A stretch of 39,436 nucleotides of DNA from a virus, in the IMG/VR virus record IMGVR_UViG_3300046817_000149, positions 1-39,436 of that record; one strand, written 5' to 3'. The notes beneath the pieces were generated by a model. The model saw only the letters and a list, made by a program, of their open reading frames with translations, was not told the DNA's origin and ran no database searches. A program made the translations under genes and the position numbers. This document shows, one piece after another, positions 6,070 to 15,317 of this stretch (positions are counted from its first letter, which is position 1; each line of letters begins with the position of its first letter).

Positions 6070-8206
6070 TCAGTCCGACCCCAGTATTTTACCGTCTGGA
6101 AAAAAGAAGCGGACAGTAGACAAGCTGTCCGAAAAGTCCAAGAAGGAAATTGTATCTTGGGTCCAGAGCGAATATACGAAGATGAAGAATTATCGCCAGA
6201 GGATTCGTCGTCAGTGGGACGTGAATCTGGAAATGTATGGTGGCAACCAGTTCATTACAAATCTTTCCAAGGATGGCAAGACTACCGGCCGCATTGGTAC
6301 ACCGCCTTCTGCGCGACACCGCGAGCGGTCTGTTACCAACCGTATTCGGCCGATGATCCGGACGGAAATTACCAAGCTTACCTCGCAAAAGCCAAGCGTC
6401 ACTGTTATTCCTGCTTCGGGGGAAGATGACGATTTGTTTGCTGCGCAATCAGCGGAAGCGGTTTGGGAATTTCTGTTCGAGCATCTGAATTTCCAGTGGA
6501 CTGCGGAACGTACTGCTTTCTGGACTAGTATTACCGGAAACGGTTTCGTTAAGACCTGGTGGGATTCTCAGAAGAAAGATACCCTGTTCAAGAATATCCT
6601 GGGTATGCCGACAGTCGGAAATATTCAAATCAAGCCAGTCACACCGTATAATATCTTCATGCCTGATCTGTTGTGCGAGGATTTGGAAGATCAGACCCAC
6701 ATCTTTGAGGCATACACGCGGCCTGTCGAATGGGCACGTCAGTACTGGAAGATGGATTTTGAACCTAATGCAGTAGCTAAGACCGAGATTTTTGAGGCTA
6801 GTTACTTCCAAAGTACGGGAGATAATACATCTTCTCCGGATTCTGTGCTGATTATTGAAGCATGGGTTAAACCGGGCGGCTGTAAGATGTTTGAAGACGG
6901 CGCTCTGGTCACCATTTGTGGTGATAAGCTCGTCAACTTCGATGAAGGTATGTGGTATTCCCATGAGGAGTACCCATACGCGCAGACGAAGCACATTCCG
7001 ACCGGTAAAGCTTACGGTGTAAGTATTCTGGAGGATATTAACTCTCTCCAGAGGGAATACAACCGTACCCGGTCACAAGTTATCGAATCGAAAAACCGAA
7101 TGGCGCGGCCCCAGCTGATGGCCCCAATTGGTAGTTTCGATATCGCAAAGTACACCTCTGAGCCAGGCTTAATTATTCCGTACCGTCCTGGGCTCGGAAA
7201 ACCTGAGCCTCTGCAAATCCAACCGATTCCGAACTATGTGCTACAAGAAATTGAGCGCATCATTTCGGATATGGAGGATATCAGTGGACAACATCAGGTA
7301 TCGCGTGGCATGGCCCCGGGACAGGGTGTTGTTGCGGCGACTGCTATTGCCTTCTTGCAGGAAAAGGATGACGCGATTTTATCGCAGACCATATCCTCAG
7401 AAGAGCAGATGGTTGCGAAAATTGCTCGCCACTCACTCACACTTGTAGTAGATTACTGGGACCTCCCACGAATCATCCGGGTTACTGGAACCGACAGGGC
7501 ATTTGACTCGTTCCAGCTAAAGGGCTCGGATATTGCTAACAGCCTGGACGTTCGCGTTGAGCCTGGCTCCGCGTTGCCACAATCTAAAGCGGCCCGACAG
7601 GCTTTTCTTATGGACCTCGCCCGTATGGGTGCAATTTCTCCCCAGCAGATGTTGGATATGATGGAAATTGGTGGGGTCCAAACTCTCGTAGACCGGATGC
7701 GTATTGATATGCGCGCGGCTCAGCGGGAGAATTTGAAGATGAAGCAACTTACCGAGGATATGATCCTGCAATTCAACCAGGGTATGATGAAGAAGGCTTT
7801 GCAGGGTGCTCCTGGTACGGTAGACCCTCAGCGCGGTATTCCGACTGTTGACGCAGCGAATCTTTCGACGTATCCTCCAGTAGTAAAGGTGAACAAGTGG
7901 GATAACCACGCGGTTCATGTTACTACTCACAACAATTTCCGTAAGACCCAGGCGTTTGAATTGCTCTCGCCAATGGTCCAGGATCAGTTTGATCGGCATA
8001 TTACGATCCACGAATCGTATCAGATGATGAGTCAGCAGAATCCTATGTTTGCTATGGCTCAGCAGGGTATGCCGCAAGAAGCAATGGGAATGACGCCAGA
8101 AATGCAAACCGGCCCGCAGGACCCAAGTATGGGTGGGCCACCGCCACAAGACCCAAGTATGGGTGGCGGCGCACCGCCTAGTATGCCGGGAGGAGGTGGA
8201 ATGTAA
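5987..8206 (+). CDS. Portal protein (P22-like)
   Basis: A 739-aa protein forming the dodecameric DNA gateway at one capsid vertex. Recognisable features are the helical block with INSLQREYNRTRSQVIESKN (about residues 347-366), MARPQLMAPIG, and a long helical C-terminal domain. The final ~50 residues are Gln/Met/Pro/Gly-rich with two QDPSMGG repeats. The GTG at 5987 is preceded by AAGGGGACGGGG; an ATG at 6005 is the alternative. The length fits podovirus portals. Context between TerL and scaffold/coat supports the call. Confidence 0.85.
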   Translation: MTAPYSMNGAATKDANSPQSGANSTAISQSDPSILPSGKKKRTVDKLSEKSKKEIVSWVQSEYTKMKNYRQRIRRQWDVNLEMYGGNQFITNLSKDGKTTGRIGTPPSARHRERSVTNRIRPMIRTEITKLTSQKPSVTVIPASGEDDDLFAAQSAEAVWEFLFEHLNFQWTAERTAFWTSITGNGFVKTWWDSQKKDTLFKNILGMPTVGNIQIKPVTPYNIFMPDLLCEDLEDQTHIFEAYTRPVEWARQYWKMDFEPNAVAKTEIFEASYFQSTGDNTSSPDSVLIIEAWVKPGGCKMFEDGALVTICGDKLVNFDEGMWYSHEEYPYAQTKHIPTGKAYGVSILEDINSLQREYNRTRSQVIESKNRMARPQLMAPIGSFDIAKYTSEPGLIIPYRPGLGKPEPLQIQPIPNYVLQEIERIISDMEDISGQHQVSRGMAPGQGVVAATAIAFLQEKDDAILSQTISSEEQMVAKIARHSLTLVVDYWDLPRIIRVTGTDRAFDSFQLKGSDIANSLDVRVEPGSALPQSKAARQAFLMDLARMGAISPQQMLDMMEIGGVQTLVDRMRIDMRAAQRENLKMKQLTEDMILQFNQGMMKKALQGAPGTVDPQRGIPTVDAANLSTYPPVVKVNKWDNHAVHVTTHNNFRKTQAFELLSPMVQDQFDRHITIHESYQMMSQQNPMFAMAQQGMPQEAMGMTPEMQTGPQDPSMGGPPPQDPSMGGGAPPSMPGGGGM
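8120..8166 (+). repeat. Short tandem repeat in the portal C-terminus
   Basis: The 17-bp unit GACCCAAGTATGGGTGG is found at 8120-8136 and again at 8150-8166, a 30-bp period that keeps frame and encodes the repeated QDPSMGG. This looks like a recent slippage duplication in a disordered tail. Confidence 0.75.
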
Positions 8207-8460
8207 TGCCGAATGTCACGATGTATACGACTCAGGGCATGGAAACGACTACCGATAACCGCTGGAATCCAAATACAGGCGGCCTGTCGACTGGTAACGC
8301 AAATGATATCGCTGCTATGAGCGATATCGCTTCGCTAGATACTCTACTGGCGACCCTTGACGGCGTATATTGGACTAGCAGGCGACTTAACCAGGAAAGT
8401 ATCTGGGATAAGTTGTTCTATCTGCGTACCAGTCGTCGAGGTACCGCTTCACTGACTTAG
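8206..8460 (+). CDS. Small protein between portal and scaffold, unknown
   Basis: An 84-aa hydrophilic protein with no recognised domain. Its ATG overlaps the portal stop (TAATG) and GGAGGAGG lies just upstream inside the portal tail. Residues ~33-68 look helical (DIAAMSDIASLDTLLATLDG). The position between portal and scaffold suggests a virion or prohead component, but nothing in the sequence proves it. Confidence 0.65.
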   Translation: MPNVTMYTTQGMETTTDNRWNPNTGGLSTGNANDIAAMSDIASLDTLLATLDGVYWTSRRLNQESIWDKLFYLRTSRRGTASLT

Positions 8461-8512
8461 CCAATTTCAACCCCAGGGCCGGAAGGTACAGGGTATCCAG
8501 TAAGGAATTCCT

Positions 8513-9385
8513 TTGAGTGCACCAGATGGTGGATTTGACACTGGTAACAGTGCCGAACCTGTCGGTTCAACAAGTACGGACACTTCTGCCGAAAGCCCGG
8601 TAACAAACCAACAGGCAGATAATCCCGCTTGGAATCCTGTCCTAGAGGGAATGCCTGAGGTATTTGCAAATCGGGCACGTCCGCATCTTCGGCAGTGGGA
8701 CGACAACTATCGTCAGAGGGAAACCGAATTACGGGAGCTAAAGGAAAAGTACAGCCCTTACGAGCCGTACTTAACGGTCGATCCTGAGGCTATCCAGTAT
8801 GGTTTGGGCCTGGTAGGCCGACTCCAACAAGACCCACTGGCAGTGTATAACGCTCTCAATGAGCACGTACGACAGCTGGGTTTACTTAAAGACGACCAAT
8901 CTGCAAACGGAAATGTTCCCGATCCAAATGCTGTTAATTTGGAAGAGGAAGATCCCCGATATGCAGAACTGGCAAGACGCCAGAAGGAAATCGACGATCG
9001 CCAACAAGCATTTGAGCAGCAGCTTCAGGAACAGGCTTACAACAAACAAGTTGAGACATACGAATCAGAAATCAACACGGCAGTCGGACAGCTTAAACAG
9101 CAGTTCGGAAATGCGGTTGATGAGCACGATCTTCTGCAACGTATGTTGGTCCAGGTCCAAAGGGGCGAAGAACTCAGTGCTCAGCGGGCGTTTGAAGATC
9201 AGAAGGCGTTTTTCCAGAGAATGTATGCCAACGTATCGCAGCAGCGATCTGCTCCGAATGTTCTAGCTCCTGGTGGTCAGCCTGCGGCAAATACTCCGCA
9301 GAAAGACCCGAAGGATATGAACGAGTCGGAGCGAAAGGCATACTTCAAGCAACTACTGGATGCTCATAATGCCGCCGGAGGCTAG
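8513..9385 (+). CDS. Capsid scaffolding protein
   Basis: A 290-aa acidic protein that begins with TTG; GGAATTCC six bases before it gives the ribosome binding site, and no ATG is available in this frame near the start. The first ~45 residues are Ser/Thr/Pro-rich and disordered. The centre is helical and highly charged (RRQKEIDDRQQAFEQQLQEQ is a coiled coil), and the C-terminal ~35 residues end in a basic/helical segment (MNESERKAYFKQLLDAH), as expected for a scaffold that binds coat protein. It sits immediately before the major capsid gene. The call rests on composition, length and position. Confidence 0.75.
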   Translation: MSAPDGGFDTGNSAEPVGSTSTDTSAESPVTNQQADNPAWNPVLEGMPEVFANRARPHLRQWDDNYRQRETELRELKEKYSPYEPYLTVDPEAIQYGLGLVGRLQQDPLAVYNALNEHVRQLGLLKDDQSANGNVPDPNAVNLEEEDPRYAELARRQKEIDDRQQAFEQQLQEQAYNKQVETYESEINTAVGQLKQQFGNAVDEHDLLQRMLVQVQRGEELSAQRAFEDQKAFFQRMYANVSQQRSAPNVLAPGGQPAANTPQKDPKDMNESERKAYFKQLLDAHNAAGG

Positions 9386-9387
9386 AA

Positions 9388-10614
9388 ATGCCCACGAGTC
9401 TTTCGACTCTGACCGCAGTAACGAAGGAAGTTTACGAAGGTAAGCTTCGAGCACAGTTCAACGAGGAAGTCGTTCTGCTCAAGCGTATTGAGCGGAATGG
9501 GAACGGCTCGACGATTACCACCACTGTCGGTGGAAAGTACGTCACTTTCCCGATCAAGGTTTACCGGAACAATGGTCTCGGTTTCCGACGCGAAGGTGAA
9601 AATCTTCCGACCGCTGGTAACCAGGGAACCGCTCCGGTTCAGGTCCGTCTCAAGTACGGATATGCTTCTGTTCAGCTTACCGGTCAGGCAATTCGGCTGA
9701 TCGACAAGGATTTCCAGGCGTTCATTTCTGCGCTCGATCTGGAAATGCAGGGCGTCAAGAATGACGTCGCCAAGGATTTGAACCGTCAGATGTACGGAGA
9801 CGGCACCGGTGCGATTGGTGCTACCAGTACTGTTGGTGCGGCTACTACCGCGACGATTACCCGAGGCATTCAGAATTTCCAGGTTCAGGAAATCGTGGAT
9901 GTTTATGTTCCGGCTACTCTGGCTGCGGACGGTGCGCCAAAGGCTACCGGGGTTCAGATTACCGCAGTCGACACTGCGGCAAATACGATCACCTATGCCC
10001 CGTCTGTTACTTTGGCGGCGGGTGACGTGTTTGTTCGTACCGGTTCAGCCAACCGTGAAATTACCGGCCTGGCTGCCATCGTGAATAACTCCGGTACTTT
10101 GTACGGAGTCGATCCCAACACCTATCCGATTTGGAAGAGTGTTGTGGATTCAAACGCAGGCACGAACCGCGCCCTGTCAGAGTCTGCTATGATCCGGAAT
10201 ACCCATGCGGTCCGGACAAATGGTGGCAAGACTTCTCTCCTGCTTTCCTCTCTGGGCGTTCAGCGCGCGTACTGGAACCTGTTGGTTCAGGCGCGGCGTT
10301 TCTCGAACGTCAAGGAATTTGCAGGTGGATATTCCGGTCTGACATTCACCACCGATCAGGGCGAAGTCCCAATGGTGGCGGATATCGACGCCCCGTACAA
10401 CACCGTCTACGGGCTTGATGAGAGCGAAATTCGTCTCTACCGCGATGCGGATTGGGACTGGATGGATATGGACGGAAGTATGTGGGATCGGGTTCCGGGC
10501 TCTGTTCCGGGAACAATCAAGGACGCCTACGCGGCTGAAATGTTCTCGTACCTCGAACTCGGTACCGGTCGACGAAATGCCCACTGGGTGATGAAGGATA
10601 TCACCGAGTCCTAA
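9388..10614 (+). CDS. Major capsid protein (HK97 fold)
   Basis: A 408-aa coat protein. The N-arm (TAVTKEVYEGKLRAQFNEEV) and the block FQAFISALDLEMQGVKNDV..DLNRQMYGDGTG match the spine-helix region of HK97-fold coat proteins of short-tailed phages. Residues ~140-210 hold a Thr/Ala-rich insertion (ATSTVGAATTATI and the following beta segment), probably the I-domain or a surface loop. A GGAGG lies eight bases before the ATG. The codon choice is more GC-ending than in the following gene, as for a highly expressed gene. A strong hairpin follows the stop. Confidence 0.9.
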   Translation: MPTSLSTLTAVTKEVYEGKLRAQFNEEVVLLKRIERNGNGSTITTTVGGKYVTFPIKVYRNNGLGFRREGENLPTAGNQGTAPVQVRLKYGYASVQLTGQAIRLIDKDFQAFISALDLEMQGVKNDVAKDLNRQMYGDGTGAIGATSTVGAATTATITRGIQNFQVQEIVDVYVPATLAADGAPKATGVQITAVDTAANTITYAPSVTLAAGDVFVRTGSANREITGLAAIVNNSGTLYGVDPNTYPIWKSVVDSNAGTNRALSESAMIRNTHAVRTNGGKTSLLLSSLGVQRAYWNLLVQARRFSNVKEFAGGYSGLTFTTDQGEVPMVADIDAPYNTVYGLDESEIRLYRDADWDWMDMDGSMWDRVPGSVPGTIKDAYAAEMFSYLELGTGRRNAHWVMKDITES

Positions 10615-10630
10615 TCTTTCCCCGGGAAAT

Positions 10631-10666
10631 GGGGTCAGTTCTGTCATGCTCGACAGGACTGGCCCC
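10631..10666 (+). terminator. Strong hairpin after the capsid gene
   Basis: A 15-bp stem (10631-10645 with 10652-10666, two G-U wobbles) closes a six-base loop. No T-run follows, so it is not a standard intrinsic terminator. It is more likely a 3'-end stabiliser, processing site or partial attenuator that keeps capsid mRNA abundant relative to downstream genes. One copy of CGACAG sits in the right arm and a one-base variant (CTGTCA) in the left. Confidence 0.65.
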
Positions 10667-10692
10667 AAGGGCATATCGTCATAGGAGAGAAC

Positions 10693-12153
10693 ATGTCTGC
10701 GCCTCTTTCATTGCGGGACAAGCAATTTGCTTTTCTCGTCGGTCAGTACGGACCTGGTTTGTCTTATGCTGATATGCTTAGTAAATACCTAGGCGGCGGG
10801 AAGTCGCTTTCTGATCTGGAATACGCTGCTTACCTTGGTGACTCCAAGCTGTCATTAGCTGACAATATGAACACTGTGATAGCTGGTAGCGGGTCCCTGT
10901 CGGATAAGATGTACGCAGATTCGTCAGGTGGTATTGTCACTAATATCACCAATCTAATTAATAATCCATATCCTGCTAGTTTGTCAAGTTGGACATATGC
11001 AGGTACGGCGGGTAATTGGGTTGTTACTTACGCTAGTAGCGAAATTAGTGCGGATAGGCAGGCTGCTGCTCCGGCAAATATAGCTGTCTCTATGGCTGTA
11101 ACGGGGTTGTTAGTTGCGAATCCTGTACTTAAAGTTGGAGTTAACTATCAACGTTCGGTAGAAGTATGGGTAGATGCTCCGGCTACAGTTGTGACTCTAG
11201 TACCTAACGGATACGCAGCTGGGCAAGCTCTGCCTGCGAACCAGTGGACTAGAGTATCTCAACAGTTTACCGGTAACGGGGTTGCATCGTACGTAACTGC
11301 GATAGCTATAAATATCCCAGGAGTTGGCACCGGTGTCCATGTAAAGTTCCGTAAAGCTATGTTGTGTGAGAACCCGACTGGTAAAGAGCTAGCTTATACG
11401 GACGGTAACTCACCTGGATGGGTTTGGGATGGTGCGGTTAACAATAGTACTTCTCATGGTCCACCTATCTACGTATCAGATAATCCTGTGTACGCTGGAC
11501 CAACTCCGCTTCATGCATTCTGGGCCGGTAATCCAGATATGGGTGCTATTGCCGATGGTACGGCTATTGCGTCGTGGCTCAATTACGGTGGTGGTTCACT
11601 AACAAATACTGGTGGCGCAGCTCAACCTACATATAAGAAGTCTGACCTTACTCTTAATGGTAAGCCTTCTCTGGTGTTTAATGGTACTGCTAATTACCTA
11701 AGTGTTGATGTTACTGATGCTGCACAGACTTACTATGCTGTTGCTATCTCGTCCGGTAACACTTGGGGACGGGGAGTACTTGGTACTGGAGGTTCCGTTG
11801 CTGCGACAGATGGTGTAGGTATCAGATCATCTAATGGTAACTGGTTCACATGTGCTGGTACTGTTCTTGACTCCCTTATCGTGTCTTCTGCGGTTGCTCC
11901 TACTTTGACGGTAGCTAAGTTTGCCGGTGCTGCTTCTGAGATACAGGTGAATAGCGCAGCCGCAGTCGTCGGTGCTGCCGGTGCAGAAGTACTTAGCTAT
12001 TTCAAGGTTGGTTGTATGGGCCTAGTTGGAGCTAATGCTTCATTCTGGACTGGTTCGGTAGCTTTTGCAGCTATCTACTCTAGTGATCCCAGGTTGGACT
12101 CTAAATGGCCCGCTATTCTAGCTTTTGCTCGTTCTTGTGGAGTTCCAGTCTAG
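10693..12153 (+). CDS. Lectin-like surface protein (head fibre or decoration)
   Basis: A 486-aa protein. Residues ~1-80 are repetitive and helical, with LRDKQFAFLVGQYG and SLSDLEYAAYLGDSK, SLSDKMYAD repeats, and probably anchor it. Residues ~85-230 look like a carbohydrate-binding jelly roll (YPASLSSWTY through VHVKFRKAMLCENPTGKEL). Residues ~265-485 have the concanavalin/LamG pattern (HAFWAGN, KPSLVFNGTANYLSV, SFWTGSVAFAAIYSS). A GGAGAG precedes the ATG. Codon third positions are richer in A/T than in the capsid gene, hinting at separate acquisition. The position next to the coat gene suggests capsid decoration, but a tail-associated adhesin is possible. Confidence 0.62.
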   Translation: MSAPLSLRDKQFAFLVGQYGPGLSYADMLSKYLGGGKSLSDLEYAAYLGDSKLSLADNMNTVIAGSGSLSDKMYADSSGGIVTNITNLINNPYPASLSSWTYAGTAGNWVVTYASSEISADRQAAAPANIAVSMAVTGLLVANPVLKVGVNYQRSVEVWVDAPATVVTLVPNGYAAGQALPANQWTRVSQQFTGNGVASYVTAIAINIPGVGTGVHVKFRKAMLCENPTGKELAYTDGNSPGWVWDGAVNNSTSHGPPIYVSDNPVYAGPTPLHAFWAGNPDMGAIADGTAIASWLNYGGGSLTNTGGAAQPTYKKSDLTLNGKPSLVFNGTANYLSVDVTDAAQTYYAVAISSGNTWGRGVLGTGGSVAATDGVGIRSSNGNWFTCAGTVLDSLIVSSAVAPTLTVAKFAGAASEIQVNSAAAVVGAAGAEVLSYFKVGCMGLVGANASFWTGSVAFAAIYSSDPRLDSKWPAILAFARSCGVPV

Positions 12154-12169
12154 CTTAACGGGGTGGGGG

Positions 12170-12379
12170 ATGGCTAGATTCAGATGGTTCTGGGATTTAT
12201 TTGAAGGGGTTAGACGTATAGTAGTTTTTGTATTAGGGGTTACCATTATCGTATTTGCGCTGGTTGACCCAGAATCGGCAAATACAGTTGTTATGTTAAT
12301 AATCGGCATGGTTATGGTCGGAATCTTACCTATTGAGAATCTTCTGGGATGGTTTCCAAGGCGGAGGGATCGAGAATGA
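12170..12379 (+). CDS. Two-helix membrane protein (holin-like)
   Basis: A 69-aa protein with two predicted transmembrane segments (about residues 17-36 and 39-58) and a basic C-terminus ending RRRDRE. The ATG at 12170 sits directly behind a GGGGTGGGGG stretch; an upstream ATG at 12125 lies inside the previous gene and adds a non-membrane leader. Size and topology match small phage holins, but it lies far from the recognised peptidoglycan hydrolases. A virion membrane protein is equally possible. Its stop overlaps the next start (ATGA). Confidence 0.62.
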   Translation: MARFRWFWDLFEGVRRIVVFVLGVTIIVFALVDPESANTVVMLIIGMVMVGILPIENLLGWFPRRRDRE

Positions 12380-12825
12380 GCGATGAGTTTTGGAGGCAGA
12401 CGTATCACTACGATCAGGATTATGGCGGATTCATCAATTCAAAGCACGAAAGGGTCGCCAGGGTTGTCGCTGAATCTTACCCTGACCTCGAACTCGGATG
12501 GATTCCGCCTAGTGATCGAGACGAAACTGATACGAAGCCTTTTGCGCTCATTTATAATGATCCAAATGGAACGAGATACCCCGTCTCGTACTGGCGAGAA
12601 GACGAAATTGACGAGCGTATCCTCGTCTGGTGTTACGAAAACGACCTTCAACGACGTGACCCAAATGCCGTCTACGACGAAGTCAAGGCAAAGCAAGCCG
12701 CTGCACTCTATCTAAGAAACAAAGAGATCGAGGATCAGGCCGCAGAGAAGTGGGAGTTCGGAAGGTCACTTCTGAAATCCCCACTTCACGCCTACCGGCA
12801 TAACGGAAAGGTATACAGAGGCTAA
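12376..12825 (+). CDS. Structural-module protein, unknown
   Basis: A 149-aa charged, soluble protein. The ATG at 12376 is preceded by GGAGG and overlaps the stop of the membrane protein (ATGA); an in-frame ATG at 12349 would lie inside that gene without a ribosome binding site. The sequence is rich in Asp, Glu, Arg, Tyr and Trp, with WREDEIDERILVWCYEND and a C-terminal helix KAKQAAALYLRNKEIED. I recognise no domain. Its position before the adaptor suggests a head-tail or head-completion role. Confidence 0.68.
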   Translation: MSDEFWRQTYHYDQDYGGFINSKHERVARVVAESYPDLELGWIPPSDRDETDTKPFALIYNDPNGTRYPVSYWREDEIDERILVWCYENDLQRRDPNAVYDEVKAKQAAALYLRNKEIEDQAAEKWEFGRSLLKSPLHAYRHNGKVYRG

Positions 12826-12826
12826 G

Positions 12827-13459
12827 ATGCCCACACCTACCGCCTCAAGAACGCTCGCAGACGTGATGGCGTTTGTGAAGCGTCAATTTGGTGACGAATC
12901 TGGTGTCCAAATCACCGACTCGGATATTACGCGGTGGGTTAACCAGGCACAGACAGAAATCGTCAACAAAAATCCGATCATCCAGGCGACCAGTACAGCA
13001 AATACTGTCGCAGGACAACAGACATACGATATTCCTACGGATATCATCCAGCTGGAGTCTGTGTTTGTTGACGGTATGATTATGGAACCGTCGAACTTTG
13101 AGACGATTCGAGGACAGCTGGGAGCGGATACCGGAACTCAAGGTAATCCGCAGTATTGGTATGTCTGGGCCAATAAGATTTACCTCTGGCCTAAGCCGTC
13201 TCAGGTATGGACACTAGAAGTAAACTACTCGAAGATGCCTAACCGTGTAACTTCGAGTGCTGATGTATTGGGCGTTCCGGATAGGTACTTCGACAGGGTA
13301 TGTGAATACACTATGGCGAAGGCTTATGAACTGGACGAAGACTGGAGCGCACATACGGTTCAGCGACAATCGTTCGAGGACAAGCTCAACGAATCCAACA
13401 ACTCCGATAAGGTCAACTGGGGCGCATTTCCTGTCGCTCATGATGCGGAGTATGAATAA
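12827..13459 (+). CDS. Head-tail adaptor (tail tubular protein A-like)
   Basis: A 210-aa protein matching the gp6/gp11-type adaptor pattern: an N-terminal helical bundle (TLADVMAFVKRQFGDESG, ITRWVNQAQTEIVNKN), a beta section with QQTYDIPTDIIQLESVFVDG, a YWYVWANKIYLWPKPSQ strand pair, and a C-terminal helix region (VPDRYFDRVCEYTMAKAYEL). In short-tailed phages this ring joins portal to tail tube. It starts two bases after the previous stop and its own stop overlaps the next start (TAATG). Confidence 0.8.
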   Translation: MPTPTASRTLADVMAFVKRQFGDESGVQITDSDITRWVNQAQTEIVNKNPIIQATSTANTVAGQQTYDIPTDIIQLESVFVDGMIMEPSNFETIRGQLGADTGTQGNPQYWYVWANKIYLWPKPSQVWTLEVNYSKMPNRVTSSADVLGVPDRYFDRVCEYTMAKAYELDEDWSAHTVQRQSFEDKLNESNNSDKVNWGAFPVAHDAEYE

Positions 13460-15048
13460 TGACGTACGAGGCGACGAAACTCGGACCGTTTGTCGGCGGA
13501 CTGCACAATAGTTCGTCAGGTGAGTTCATTAACGATGATGAGCTTTGGGAGTGTGTGAACCTAGAAGTCGATAATGACGGCTCTCTGGTAAACCGTCCTG
13601 AGATTAAGAAGTTCATTACGTCCGGATTCAATGCCTCGCAGTGTTCTCTGCTAGGTGTGTATATTCCGAATGATGGCCGTAAGTTCTTGGTGGTGTATTC
13701 CCCAGGAGATAGTAAGGTCTATCTCGTGGATGCGGTTTCAGGAGCAGCTAACGCTGTAGCTTCCCCTGTCGGCGTAAACAGCGTGTGTTGTGCTCAATAC
13801 GCAAATAGGCTATGGGTAGTTTCTAAAACAGGAGCATCGGCAAATGGTGGGTATTTTGATGCACCAACTCCGAGCACGATAACGTGGACCACTGTCGCAG
13901 CGATGCCACGTGGTGAGGCGATTACGCAGTACAAAGAGAGGCTGTGGATCGCGTGTGGCCTGTCGGCTACCTCGAATACCTCTAGGTTTAGTTTTAGTGG
14001 TGTTGGCCCCCTTACTGATACTTGGGGCGGTACTGATTTTGTTGACGTTGCCCCAGGTAACGGACAGAAACTAGTATCGCTGGTAAGACTCGGCTCGGAT
14101 TTGATCCTGTTCAAAGAACATAGCACGCATAGGTTTACATACAGTACCGATCCTCGAAAAGCCGAACTTACGGAAATCGACGGATCAATTGGTGTTCCTG
14201 CGGTGAACTGTGTCGTTACGTATAACAACAACACAGTGTACGCGATGCATGATAATGCTGTGTACGAACTGTTCCAGATGACGTATACTCGTATCACGAC
14301 ACTGGTTGATATGGAACAGACGTCGGATTTGGACCTGTTCGCTAAAGATCAGTACGGTTTGACGCTTCATCGGGACAGATTGTTCGTTCGATACTTCAAA
14401 AACCTCTATATTTACAGTTTGAAGATCAAAAGATGGAGCACATGGGAGTCTACTCGCAAGTTTAGTAGAGTCGTCGTGATTCCGAGCGCCACAACGGGGC
14501 TCGATACGGCATATGCGTCCAGTGCTAGCCAAACTAACCCAACTGAGTTGTACTATTTCCAAGATATCCGGAAATTGAACTACACTGGCGGTACTCCGAC
14601 GGATATCATGGAAGTATTCAAGGGGAGAATTACCACCAAGACGTATGACTTTGATAATCCGCATAGTTTTAAAGTCATCTTCTGGTGGGGTTTGAGTATC
14701 GCTACATCTGGCTCGACTCTGTCGTATATCATTATCCCAAACGCAAATAAGAACAGAACTTGGAGAAGCATTAGGGATCAGTATGGAACCTGGCCTGCGG
14801 CTCAAACTGGGCAGCAAACCTGGGCCAGTAATGCTGATGTAGTTATTACGGACACGACTCTGGTTTCCTATGGTCAATATGCTCGGAAGTTTTACAAGCT
14901 CTTGAAAAAGATGCGGTTCCGGCAGATTTACTTTAAGATCGAGTTCGATATCGTAGGGAACACGATTACCGACGATTCCAGTATCCGTGTCTACGATCTG
15001 ACCGCATTCGTCAAACAAAAGGAAACTGTAGTAAAGGAGGTATCGTAG
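13459..15048 (+). CDS. Tail tube/nozzle protein (tail tubular protein B-like)
   Basis: A 529-aa beta-rich protein. It opens with FVGGLHNSSSGEFINDDELW and an LVNRPEIKKF segment, the typical start of podovirus nozzle proteins. Repeated WVVSKTG, ERLWIACG, LILFKEHSTHRFTYS and VYAMHDNAVYELF segments suggest a beta-propeller. It directly follows the adaptor, the standard adaptor-nozzle gene order. No membrane segment or enzyme motif is present. The C-terminal part (residues ~380-529) is probably the distal platform. Confidence 0.75.
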   Translation: MTYEATKLGPFVGGLHNSSSGEFINDDELWECVNLEVDNDGSLVNRPEIKKFITSGFNASQCSLLGVYIPNDGRKFLVVYSPGDSKVYLVDAVSGAANAVASPVGVNSVCCAQYANRLWVVSKTGASANGGYFDAPTPSTITWTTVAAMPRGEAITQYKERLWIACGLSATSNTSRFSFSGVGPLTDTWGGTDFVDVAPGNGQKLVSLVRLGSDLILFKEHSTHRFTYSTDPRKAELTEIDGSIGVPAVNCVVTYNNNTVYAMHDNAVYELFQMTYTRITTLVDMEQTSDLDLFAKDQYGLTLHRDRLFVRYFKNLYIYSLKIKRWSTWESTRKFSRVVVIPSATTGLDTAYASSASQTNPTELYYFQDIRKLNYTGGTPTDIMEVFKGRITTKTYDFDNPHSFKVIFWWGLSIATSGSTLSYIIIPNANKNRTWRSIRDQYGTWPAAQTGQQTWASNADVVITDTTLVSYGQYARKFYKLLKKMRFRQIYFKIEFDIVGNTITDDSSIRVYDLTAFVKQKETVVKEVS

Positions 15049-15050
15049 CC

Positions 15051-15317
15051 GTGACTGATCCGTTTCGTCAGCAGATTGCGAATATGGGAATTGACCGTGC
15101 TGGTGGCGGATTCAATCCATATGCGGCTGGCCCCAAGCGTTACGGTATCACTGGACGAGCTAATGCTACCTCTGGCCCTATTTCTCCAGAAGGTATGCAG
15201 GGTTACGATGACCGCGATATGCAGGCTCGGGCTAAGCGTACCGCACTGTTGAATAGAATGCAGGCCACTCAAAAAGGCCAATACATGAACCCTGCTGCTC
15301 TGAGAGGAATGCAATGA
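15051..15317 (+). CDS. Small virion-module protein, unknown
   Basis: An 88-aa basic protein starting with GTG; AAGGAGGT 12 bases upstream (inside the end of the previous gene) is a strong ribosome binding site. It is Gly/Pro/Asn-rich at the N-terminus and helical and Met/Gln-rich at the C-terminus. No domain is recognised. The stop overlaps the next start (ATGA). Confidence 0.62.
   Translation: MTDPFRQQIANMGIDRAGGGFNPYAAGPKRYGITGRANATSGPISPEGMQGYDDRDMQARAKRTALLNRMQATQKGQYMNPAALRGMQ

Noticed and set aside
7517-8149. 210-codon opposite-strand frame inside the portal gene
   Set aside because: His/Leu/Arg-rich shadow of the portal C-terminus; no start site and no recognisable domain.
14185-15018. 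277-codon opposite-strand frame inside the tail-tube gene
   Set aside because: Long but with shadow-like composition; it lies entirely inside a well-supported gene in a one-way operon.
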